Assembly: GCA_016742075.1 (NCBI GenBank) | Contig: JACVCL010000001.1 | Span: 62,001 to 126,000, forward strand | Reading direction: 5' to 3' | Source of the DNA: Phycisphaerales bacterium | GTDB lineage: Bacteria; Planctomycetota; Phycisphaerae; Phycisphaerales; UBA1924 | DNA: 64,000 nt | Part shown: positions 1 through 7,237 of the stretch, piece after piece | Position numbering within the stretch: position 1 is the stretch's first letter | Layout: every line of letters starts with the position of its first letter | Notes under the pieces: model-generated | What the model saw: the letters and a program-made list of their open reading frames with translations, nothing else | Told to the model about the DNA's origin: nothing | The model's database searches: none | Made by a program: the position numbers and the translations under genes

Positions 1-2
1 TG

Positions 3-1037
3 GCGGTGATCGAGGATCGCTTCCCCGATGCCACGGCGATCGTGCCCCTCAAGGCGGTGGGCGACCAGGTGATCCGCGGCAGCAGCCGCCGGGTCAGCCA
101 AGCCTTCGGCACGACCCCCGATCTGCAGCGGGTGGCCAAGCTGAGGGTGCAGCGCGGCCGGTACCTCACCGAACGCGACATGGAGGAGCGGGCGGCGGTT
201 GCCGTCATCGGTTCGGAGGTCGCCTCAAGCCTGTTCCCGGGTGAGGATCCGATCGACCAGACCTTCCGCATTTCGCGGCAGGTGTTCACGGTGGTCGGGG
301 TCCTGCAGCCGGTGGGGCTGGCGGGCGGCGCCGGGGGGGCGCTGGTCGGCCGCGACCTGAACTTCGACGTTCACATCCCGATGACCACGTCGCGTGACCG
401 GTTCTCCGACCTGCTCGTGCGGTTCACCGCTGGGCAGCGGACCAACGAGGAGGTGCAGATCTCTGAGATCTACATCGAATCGCCCGACCGCGAGCGGGTG
501 GTGGCCGACGCCGACATCCTCAAGCGGCTCCTCGAGGTCCGCCACCGCGGCATGCAGGACGTGCAATTGGTGGTGCCCTACGAGCTGCTCGAGCAGGCCC
601 GGCGCGCGGCGCTCACTTGGCAGGCCGTGCTGGGGCTGATCGCCGCGATCTCGCTTCTCGTCGGCGGCATCGGCATCATGAACATCATGCTCGCGAGCGT
701 CACCGAGCGCACGCGCGAGATCGGCATCCGCCGCGCCCTCGGCGCCACGCGGAAGCACATCGTCTGGCAGTTCCTCGTCGAGACCGGCGTTCTCAGCACG
801 CTCGGCGGCCTCACCGGGGTGGCCCTCGGCATCGGCCTCAGCCTCGGGGTCGAGGGCGCCGCCCGCCGGATCGCGTCGCTGCTCCAGCAGCCCGACATCA
901 GCGTGAACGTCTCGCTCACCGGCTGGTCGATGGTGCTCAGCTTCACGGTGGCCGCCCTCACCGGGCTGGTCTTCGGGATCTACCCGGCGATCGTGGCCGC
1001 CCGGCAGGACCCGATCGTCGCGCTCCGTCACGACTGA
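3..1037 (+). CDS. ABC transporter permease, MacB/FtsX type (5' end outside window)
   Basis: C-terminal part of a MacB/LolC-like permease, an inner-membrane protein with a large periplasmic domain. The reading frame is open to the window edge (GCG codon at base 3), so the protein starts upstream. The first ~200 residues are a MacB-type periplasmic core domain. Three transmembrane segments follow at about residues 205-230, 260-285 and 305-335. The loop after the first helix carries the family signature GIGIMNIMLASVTERTREIG, then GIRRALGA, which contacts the ATPase. It ends in the usual FGIYPAIVAARQDPIVALR tail. The partner ATPase is probably upstream. The substrate cannot be told from this part. 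Confidence 0.9.
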   Translation, partial: AVIEDRFPDATAIVPLKAVGDQVIRGSSRRVSQAFGTTPDLQRVAKLRVQRGRYLTERDMEERAAVAVIGSEVASSLFPGEDPIDQTFRISRQVFTVVGVLQPVGLAGGAGGALVGRDLNFDVHIPMTTSRDRFSDLLVRFTAGQRTNEEVQISEIYIESPDRERVVADADILKRLLEVRHRGMQDVQLVVPYELLEQARRAALTWQAVLGLIAAISLLVGGIGIMNIMLASVTERTREIGIRRALGATRKHIVWQFLVETGVLSTLGGLTGVALGIGLSLGVEGAARRIASLLQQPDISVNVSLTGWSMVLSFTVAALTGLVFGIYPAIVAARQDPIVALRHD

Positions 1038-1047
1038 CCGGCCCGGG

Positions 1048-1059
1048 TACACTCGACCG
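1048..1059 (+). promoter_or_regulatory. -10 box 6 nt before the rsmB-like start (leaderless)
   Basis: TACACT is followed by six bases and then the GTG start. At this spacing transcription would begin at or next to the start codon, so the mRNA would have no leader. There is no Shine-Dalgarno sequence and no clear -35. Confidence 0.55.
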
Positions 1060-2658
1060 GTGGAACGACCCTCACGCCGACGCGACGACGCCCCCCGCAA
1101 ACCCGACAAGCGCGGCGGCGGCCGACCGTCCGGGAAGCCCTCCGCCCCGCGCGGCCGCAAGGGACCTACCAAGGGCAAGGGCGGCCCGAGGACCGCCGGC
1201 GGCCACGCGCCGCTGAAGCCCAGGCCCCTTCCTCCCCGCGACCCGGCCCGCGACGCCGTCATGCGGCTGCTGGCCCGCCAGGTCGGCCGGTTCCCCGATG
1301 TGGACATCCTCTCGCCCGAGACCGCCGGCATGTCGGCCCGCGACGCCGCGTTCGCCCACGCCATCTACGACGCCGTGCTGCGCCGCTGGATCACGCTCGT
1401 TGAGATCCTGCGCTACGAACTCACCAAGCCCTGGGAAGAGGGCAACCGCTTCGCCGCGGCGGCGATGCTGGCCGGGGCGGCCCAGATCCTGTTCCTCGAC
1501 AAGGTGCCGGCCCACGCCGCCGTGAACGAGAGCGTCGAGTGGGCCAAGCAGCACGGCGGCCCGGGGGCCGGAGCGCTCACCAACGCGGTGCTGCGGAAGG
1601 TCGTTTCGCTGATCACCCCCCCGCCCCCGCCACCGGCCGACCCGTGGGCCCATGTGCTCCGCGACGGGAGCGAGACCCCTGAAGCGCCGCCGCCGGCACC
1701 GATCGAGCCGGGAAGCCGCCGCCCGCGCTGGGACGACGCACGCAACGAGCTGCCGATGACCGACGGCTCGGCCCTGATGGTCTCTCGCGAGGTTCTCCCC
1801 CGCGACCCGCTCACCCGGCTGGCGGTCGCCACCAGCCACCCTCTCGACCTCCTTCAGGCCTGGGCCCGCGATCTCCCGCTTCGCGAGGTTCGGCGGCTGG
1901 CGGTGCACGGTCTGGCGGCCCCGCCGACGGTGCTGAACACCGCGTACGCGAAGAGCCCCCTGCCCGAGGCATGCATCCCGCACGCCGCGCCCGGTCATCA
2001 TCTGTGGACCGGCGAGTTCGAAGCGTTGGCGTCGCTGCTGGCCGAGCGCAAAGACATCTGGGCCCAGGATCCGGCGTCGAGCCTGGCGGTCTCGAGCGTG
2101 GTGGATCTCCGGCCCTCGTGCATCGTCGACGTCTGCGCCGGCATGGGCACCAAGACCCGCCAGCTGGCCGCCGCGTTCCCCGGGGCAGAGATCTACGCCA
2201 CCGACATCGACATCCCGCGGCTCCGGACCCTCCGCGAGGTCTTCGCCGGCCACGAGCGCATCAGGGTCATCGACTACCGCCAGCGGACGGAGCTCGCCGG
2301 GAAGGCCGACTTGGTGCTGCTGGATGTCCCTTGCTCGAACACCGGCGTGCTGGCCCGTCGCGTGGAGGCACGTTACCGCTTCTCCGCCGCCCGCACCGAG
2401 GAGCTGCTGGGAACCCAGCGGCAGATCATCGCCGACTCGATCCCGCTTCTGCGGCGCGGCGTCGCCACTGGCGGCCAGGGCGGCCTGCTGTACTCGACCT
2501 GCTCCCTCGACCCCCGCGAGAACGAGGAGCAGGCCCGATGGGCGTCGAAGTGGCACGGATTCGAGGTGGCCCGCGAGAACCGCCGGCTGCCCGAAGGAGG
2601 GCCCGGCGAACCCGCCGAACGCTACTCCGACGGCTCCTTCGCCGTGCTCCTGCGGTGA
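1060..2658 (+). CDS. rsmB: 16S rRNA (cytosine-C5) methyltransferase, RsmB family
   Basis: SAM-dependent m5C RNA methyltransferase; the family partner E. coli RsmB modifies C967 of 16S rRNA. About 65 basic, disordered N-terminal residues precede a NusB-like helical RNA-binding domain (~65-190). A proline-rich linker (~185-225) follows, then the Rossmann methyltransferase domain (~330-532). Motif I is DVCAGMGTKTRQL, motif IV DVPCSNTGVL with the proline-cysteine, and motif VI LLYSTCSLDPRENE with the catalytic TC cysteine, so the active site is intact. At 532 aa it is longer than E. coli RsmB (429 aa) because of the basic tail and the linker. GTG start chosen because a -10 box lies six bases upstream. 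Target inferred from family; a close paralog such as RsmF is less likely given the NusB domain. Confidence 0.9.
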   Translation: MERPSRRRDDAPRKPDKRGGGRPSGKPSAPRGRKGPTKGKGGPRTAGGHAPLKPRPLPPRDPARDAVMRLLARQVGRFPDVDILSPETAGMSARDAAFAHAIYDAVLRRWITLVEILRYELTKPWEEGNRFAAAAMLAGAAQILFLDKVPAHAAVNESVEWAKQHGGPGAGALTNAVLRKVVSLITPPPPPPADPWAHVLRDGSETPEAPPPAPIEPGSRRPRWDDARNELPMTDGSALMVSREVLPRDPLTRLAVATSHPLDLLQAWARDLPLREVRRLAVHGLAAPPTVLNTAYAKSPLPEACIPHAAPGHHLWTGEFEALASLLAERKDIWAQDPASSLAVSSVVDLRPSCIVDVCAGMGTKTRQLAAAFPGAEIYATDIDIPRLRTLREVFAGHERIRVIDYRQRTELAGKADLVLLDVPCSNTGVLARRVEARYRFSAARTEELLGTQRQIIADSIPLLRRGVATGGQGGLLYSTCSLDPRENEEQARWASKWHGFEVARENRRLPEGGPGEPAERYSDGSFAVLLR

Positions 2659-2757
2659 AGGACCCCGGAAACCCGGCTCCGGCCGCCCCGAGCGTGGTAC
2701 CATCCCGGCTCGAATCGGTTTCGGGCCACGGGCCCTGGTGACGGCTTGGACTGACGC

Positions 2758-3231
2758 ATGACGTTGATGGACATCCTCTCGCCGGCGTGCATCAAGGCAC
2801 CCCTGACGGCGAGCGACAAGAAGGGCGTGATCGAAGAGCTGGTCGACGTCCTCGCGGCCGCCGGCAAGGTGAAGGACGCTGCCCTGCTCAAAGCCAGCGT
2901 CTGGAGCCGCGAGACCACCCGAACTACGGGCATCGGCCACGGGCTGGCCATTCCCCATGGCAAGTGCGACGGCGTCTCGTCGCTGGCCATGGCGATCGGC
3001 AAACCCGCCAAACCCATCGACTTCGCCTCGATCGACGGCAAGCCCGTCCGGATGATCGTCCTGCTCGCCAGCCCGCCCGACAAGACCTCCGACCACATCC
3101 AGGCGCTCGCCCGCATCAGCCGGATCATGACGGTCGAGGACTTCCGCAACCGCATTTACGACGCGCCCGGGCCGCAGGAGATCTACAACCTGCTCGCCGC
3201 CCAGGAGGGCGCGGCCCCGGCCAAGGCCTGA
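2758..3231 (+). CDS. PTS EIIA domain protein, fructose/PtsN-like
   Basis: A single-domain phosphocarrier of the EIIA-fructose/mannitol family, 157 aa, close to PtsN (163 aa in E. coli). The phosphorylated histidine sits at about residue 67 in GIGHGLAIPHGKC. The start region LSPACIKAPLTASDKKGVIEEL is the usual first strand and helix. No EIIB, EIIC, HPr or EI gene lies nearby, so a regulatory role like that of PtsN is more likely than sugar transport (inference). A TACCAT box about 54 bases upstream could be its promoter. It converges with the ExbB/TolQ gene with a 12-base gap. Confidence 0.85.
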   Translation: MTLMDILSPACIKAPLTASDKKGVIEELVDVLAAAGKVKDAALLKASVWSRETTRTTGIGHGLAIPHGKCDGVSSLAMAIGKPAKPIDFASIDGKPVRMIVLLASPPDKTSDHIQALARISRIMTVEDFRNRIYDAPGPQEIYNLLAAQEGAAPAKA

Positions 3232-3243
3232 CCTCGGGTGCCG

Positions 3244-3858
3244 CTACTTCCGGCGGACGCCCTGCTGCGCCGCCGCCACCAGCGTCTCGATCACCGACAT
3301 GCACCGGTCGGCCTGCGCCCGGAACACCATGTGCGGGAAGAGCGTGCCGATGGCCACCATGAGCCCGAAGGCGGTCGTGATGAGCGCCTTGGCGATTCCC
3401 GCCGCGACCTCGTTGATGTCGGTGACCACCTGGGCCGAGCCCAGCAGCCCGAACGACTGGATGATCCCCAGGACCGTGCCGAGGATGCCCAGGAGCGGGC
3501 CGGCGGTGACGATGACGGCCATGAGGTTGCTGAATCGCTCGACCCGCGACCGGTAGGTTTCCGCCAGTTCCACCGCCGAGTTGTCGTGGATCCCGTGCCG
3601 GAGCATCAGCCGCACCATTGAGCCGTAGAGCGACCCGTCGGTTTCAGTGGCGGCCTGAACGCCGGAATGATCTCCGGCGCGAAGACGGTCGGCGATCGAC
3701 CGGAGCCACCGCCGCCGCCCGGGCCGGTGGTTGCCGATCCAGAAAATCGACCGCTCGACCGTGAGCGTGAGTGAGAGCACGCTCAGGCCGATCAGGGGCC
3801 ACATGGCCAGCCCCCCCTTGCCCACCAGTTCCGAGATCCGCAGCCAGGCTTCGTTCAT
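3244..3858 (-). CDS. MotA/TolQ/ExbB proton channel family protein
   Basis: Integral membrane subunit that, with an ExbD/TolR-type partner, couples the proton gradient to work at the outer envelope. At 204 aa it has the three-helix ExbB/TolQ layout: helix 1 at ~15-38, a large cytoplasmic loop, helix 2 at ~115-140 with TAGPLLGILGTVLGII, and helix 3 at ~160-182 with LITTAFGLMVAIG. These two stretches are the most conserved of the family. No ExbD/TolR gene is adjacent, which is unusual; it faces ispA and stands alone. A TATCAT box lies nine bases before the ATG, so the leader would be only a few bases. Whether it serves a TonB-, Tol- or motility-type system cannot be decided. Confidence 0.88.
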   Translation of the reverse strand: MNEAWLRISELVGKGGLAMWPLIGLSVLSLTLTVERSIFWIGNHRPGRRRWLRSIADRLRAGDHSGVQAATETDGSLYGSMVRLMLRHGIHDNSAVELAETYRSRVERFSNLMAVIVTAGPLLGILGTVLGIIQSFGLLGSAQVVTDINEVAAGIAKALITTAFGLMVAIGTLFPHMVFRAQADRCMSVIETLVAAAQQGVRRK

Positions 3859-3929
3859 CGTGAGTCGATGATACGGGCGCCCGCCCCTGCGCCCACCCCG
3901 TCCGAGGGCCTGAGGCGGCCGGCGGCCCG

Positions 3930-3941
3930 TATACTCGGCCC
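3930..3941 (+). promoter_or_regulatory. -10 box 6 nt before the ispA GTG (leaderless)
   Basis: TATACT is followed by six bases and a GTG in frame with the synthase, repeating the spacing seen before rsmB, prfB, mnmG and cdsA. Confidence 0.55.
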
Positions 3942-4889
3942 GTGGTCGAGCAGGAGACGGAGATGGCGTTGACCCAGCAGAGAGGCGGCCCGGTGGCGGT
4001 GGATCTGACGGAGGCGGGTCTGTTCGCCGCCGTCCCGCGCGTCGAAGCGTTCATGGACGCGTACGTCGCCTCCCTGGCGCTGCCGCGGAACCTGCTCGAA
4101 GCGGTGCGCTACGCGCTGCTCGGCGGCGGCAAGCGCCTGCGGCCGGTGCTGGCCTCTCACTGCTGCGCGGCCGTCGGCGGCGACTTCGAAGCGGGCCTTC
4201 CCGCGGCCGCGGCGGTGGAGATGATCCACGCCTTCAGCCTCGCCCACGACGACCTGCCAGCGCTCGACAACGACGATCTCCGCCGCGGCCGCCCCACCCT
4301 GCACATCGCCCACGGCCACGCGATGGCCATCCTCGCCGGCGACGGCCTGATGTCGCTGGCCTTCCAGATGCTCGCCGAGCGCTGCGCCGACCCCGAGCTG
4401 GCCGGGCGGCTCTCGCGGGAACTGGCGATCGGCAATACCGCGATGATCGCCGGCCAGGTGCTCGACACGCTCGGCGGGTTCGACGCCGGGCTGGACGCAC
4501 GGGCGCGGCTTGAGGCGGTCCACCGGAACAAGACGGGGGCCCTCATCCGGGCGGCCTGCCGCATGGGGGCCATCGGCGGCATGTGGGCGCGCGGCGTCGA
4601 CGACGCCCTGCTCGCCACCGTCACCGCCTACGGCGAGGCGGTCGGACTGATGTTCCAGATCGTCGACGACCTGCTCGACGTCGAGCAGACCGCCGAGCAC
4701 ACAGGCAAGCGGACCGCCAAGGATGAGCAAGCCGGGAAACTGACGTACCCGGCCGTCCTCGGCATCGAAGGCTCCCGAAAGGAGATCGAGCGGTTGCGGC
4801 AGGTGGCCCGCTCGGCCGCCGAGACGCTCGGCGCCTCCGCCGCCCCGTTGGCCACGTTGGCCGACGTCATGGCCCGCCGCACCAAGTAA
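3942..4889 (+). CDS. ispA: Polyprenyl diphosphate synthase (FPP/GGPP synthase, IspA-like)
   Basis: Condenses isopentenyl diphosphate with allylic diphosphates to give C15-C20 prenyl diphosphates. Class I trans-prenyltransferase fold throughout. GGGKRLRP binds diphosphate at ~40. The first aspartate-rich motif is DDLPALDNDDLRRG (~103), with the four-residue spacer between aspartates typical of bacterial FPP synthases. The second is QIVDDLLDVE, followed by GK..AKDEQAGKLTYP. dxs lies just downstream on the same strand, so precursor supply and chain elongation sit together. Two starts are plausible: GTG 3942, with a -10 box six bases upstream, or ATG 3963, preceded by AGGAG at six bases. I list the longer form; product chain length is not certain. 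Confidence 0.9.
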   Translation: MVEQETEMALTQQRGGPVAVDLTEAGLFAAVPRVEAFMDAYVASLALPRNLLEAVRYALLGGGKRLRPVLASHCCAAVGGDFEAGLPAAAAVEMIHAFSLAHDDLPALDNDDLRRGRPTLHIAHGHAMAILAGDGLMSLAFQMLAERCADPELAGRLSRELAIGNTAMIAGQVLDTLGGFDAGLDARARLEAVHRNKTGALIRAACRMGAIGGMWARGVDDALLATVTAYGEAVGLMFQIVDDLLDVEQTAEHTGKRTAKDEQAGKLTYPAVLGIEGSRKEIERLRQVARSAAETLGASAAPLATLADVMARRTK

Positions 4890-5081
4890 CCCGCCCCCAC
4901 AATGGGCCACCCCGCCCGGTCTCCCAGGGAACTCTCGGACCCGCCCGGATGGTGAACGGATGAACCGGTGTCTGCGTAACTCACGAAAATCTGGATAATG
5001 TCCGGTCTCGCCCAAGGATGGGCGACCAAGCCGCGTAGGCTTGTTTCAAGTTTGACTGAAAACTCCCAGGACGCACGCCGC

Positions 5082-7085
5082 ATGGCTCTGCTCGAAACGA
5101 TCCAGTCCCCCGCCGACCTGAAGAAGCTCTCCGTGGATCAGCTGGGCGTGGTCGCTCAGGAGATCCGCGAGGCGATCTTCCAGCAGGTGTCGAAGGTGGG
5201 TGGGCATCTGGCCCCCAATCTGGGCGTGGTCGAGCTCACGCTGGCGCTTCACTACGTCTTCGATTTCGCGCACGACCGGCTGCTGTTTGACGTCGGGCAC
5301 CAGTGCTACCCGCACAAGCTTGTGACCGGCCGGCTTCCGATGCTGGCCAACCTGCGCACCCGTCAGGGCATGGCCGGGTTCCCCGAGCCGCGCGAGTCGC
5401 CGTACGACCTCTTCAGCGTCGGGCATGCCGGCACCGGGATCTCGACGGCGGTGGGCATGGCCCGGGGCGATACCCTCAACGGCCAGGGCTTCGACTCGGC
5501 GTCGAATCCCAAGGGCCGCCGCGTGGTGTCGATCATCGGCGACGCGTCGATCGTGAACGGCGTCGCGATGGAGGGGCTGAACGGCGCCGGCACGCTCAAG
5601 CGCCAGTTCCTGGTCATCCTCAACGACAACGGCATGTCGATCGCCAAGCCCCAGGGCGCGCTGGCCCAGTACTTCGACCGGCTTCGGATCAACCCGCTGT
5701 ATACGGGGATGAAGCGCCGGGCCCGCGAGGTGCTCGAGAGCCTGCCGGGCGGGTCGCTCGTGGAGGAGGCCTACCACCGAATGGGCGAGGCGGTGAAGGG
5801 CGCCGTGGCCGAGAACGCCTGGTTCGAGCACTTCGGCCTGCTGACCGTCGGTCCGATCGATGGGCACGACCTCCCGCTCTTGATCGAGTTCCTCGCCGAG
5901 GCGCGCGACTTCGACCGCCCGCTCGTGCTGCACGTCAAGACGGTCAAGGGCAAGGGCTACGCCTTCGCCGAGGGCGACTCGACGAAGTTCCACTCGCCCA
6001 ACTCCTTCACCTACGACCCCGACTCCTGCCGCGTTGAAATCAAGAAGGACGGCCGCTCGTTCACCTCCGCGTGGGGCGAGGCGATGACCGAGATCATGCG
6101 GCGCGACCCGAAGGTGGTCGCGTGCACGGCCGCCATGCCGGGCGGGACCGGCATGGACAAGGTGGCGGCCACGTTCCCCGAGCGTTCGTTCGACACCGGC
6201 ATCTGCGAAAGCCACGCCATGGACATGATGGCCGGCCTCGCCAAGACCGGCTGGAAGCCGTACTTCGCCGTGTACTCAACGTTCCTCCAGCGGGCCTTCG
6301 ACCAGGCCTTTCAGGAGGTCTCCCTGCAGGGCCTGGCGGTGCGTCTGTGCCTCGACCGGGCCGGCCTCGTCGGCGGTGACGGCGCGGTGCACCATGGGTT
6401 CTGCGACATCTCGATCCTCCGGGTGCTGCCGAAGGCGGCCCTGATGGCCGCTATGGACGAGGCCTCGATGATCGCCGCGATGGAGTTCCAGCGCACGTAC
6501 GACGACGGCCTCTCGGCCGTCCGGTACCCGCGCGACAACTGCTCGACGCGCTTCGCCGACCGGCCCTGCCCGCCCTTCGAGCTGGGCAAGGCCCGACCGC
6601 TGATCGAGCACGCCGAGCCCGACGTGGCCATCCTCGCCTTCGGGGTCATGGCCATCTCGGCCTGCGAGGCCGCCGACGCCGTCGGCCCCGAGGTCCGGGC
6701 CAGCGTGTACGACGCCCGCTTCGCCAAGCCCGTCGACACCGCGCTCATCCGCTCGCTCCTCGATCGGCGCATCCCGATCATCACCATCGAGGACCATGGG
6801 CCCCACGGCGGGTTCGGCGCGGCCGTGCTCGAGGCAGCGGCCGACATGAACCTCGACGCCAGCCGCGTCGTGCGCATGTCGCTGCCCGACCACTGGATCT
6901 ACCAAGACAGCCGGCCCAAGCAGCTGGCCGAGGTCGGCCTCGACGCCCCCAGCATCGCCCGCCAGATCCGGGCCTGCGCCGACCGTTGGCCCATTCGGGG
7001 TGCCCACGCCCGGGCCGGCGGCATGGTGGAGCTGCGTCCCGCCGCCGCGGCGCTCCGGTCCGACGGCCGCCCGGCCACCCCGTGA
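5082..7085 (+). CDS. dxs: 1-deoxy-D-xylulose-5-phosphate synthase
   Basis: First enzyme of the MEP isoprenoid pathway: pyruvate plus glyceraldehyde-3-phosphate to DXP, using thiamine diphosphate. 667 aa from the ATG; the longer track ORF starts in non-coding sequence. Family motifs in order: HLAPNLGVVELTLALHYVFD, DVGHQCYPHKLVTGR, the TPP/Mg motif IIGDASIVNG ending in ILNDNGMSI, then a transketolase pyrimidine domain and a C-terminal domain with TIEDHGPHGGFG. The third residue of the GDG motif is alanine (GDA), a mild departure. About 25 Ala/Pro-rich residues are added at the end. GATAAT at about 4994 may be the -10 of an ~80-base leader; no TPP riboswitch was recognised there. Confidence 0.95.
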   Translation: MALLETIQSPADLKKLSVDQLGVVAQEIREAIFQQVSKVGGHLAPNLGVVELTLALHYVFDFAHDRLLFDVGHQCYPHKLVTGRLPMLANLRTRQGMAGFPEPRESPYDLFSVGHAGTGISTAVGMARGDTLNGQGFDSASNPKGRRVVSIIGDASIVNGVAMEGLNGAGTLKRQFLVILNDNGMSIAKPQGALAQYFDRLRINPLYTGMKRRAREVLESLPGGSLVEEAYHRMGEAVKGAVAENAWFEHFGLLTVGPIDGHDLPLLIEFLAEARDFDRPLVLHVKTVKGKGYAFAEGDSTKFHSPNSFTYDPDSCRVEIKKDGRSFTSAWGEAMTEIMRRDPKVVACTAAMPGGTGMDKVAATFPERSFDTGICESHAMDMMAGLAKTGWKPYFAVYSTFLQRAFDQAFQEVSLQGLAVRLCLDRAGLVGGDGAVHHGFCDISILRVLPKAALMAAMDEASMIAAMEFQRTYDDGLSAVRYPRDNCSTRFADRPCPPFELGKARPLIEHAEPDVAILAFGVMAISACEAADAVGPEVRASVYDARFAKPVDTALIRSLLDRRIPIITIEDHGPHGGFGAAVLEAAADMNLDASRVVRMSLPDHWIYQDSRPKQLAEVGLDAPSIARQIRACADRWPIRGAHARAGGMVELRPAAAALRSDGRPATP

Positions 7086-7237
7086 CGGCTCGGCCCGCGG
7101 GCTCCGTCTTTCCGGCGGCGATATTCCGGCGATAAGGCCCGGAACCTTGGCCGGCTGCGGCTCGTACCGCCGTCTCGGAGCCGACCGCCGCGCCCGGTGG
7201 CGTTCGAGGTGCCCGCCCCCTACCCTGAGGGCTTGTG

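Noticed and set aside
4890-5081. TPP riboswitch before dxs
   Set aside because: No thi-box core sequence (CUGAGA...ACCUGAxxxGxxUAAUxC) was found in the ~190-base leader.
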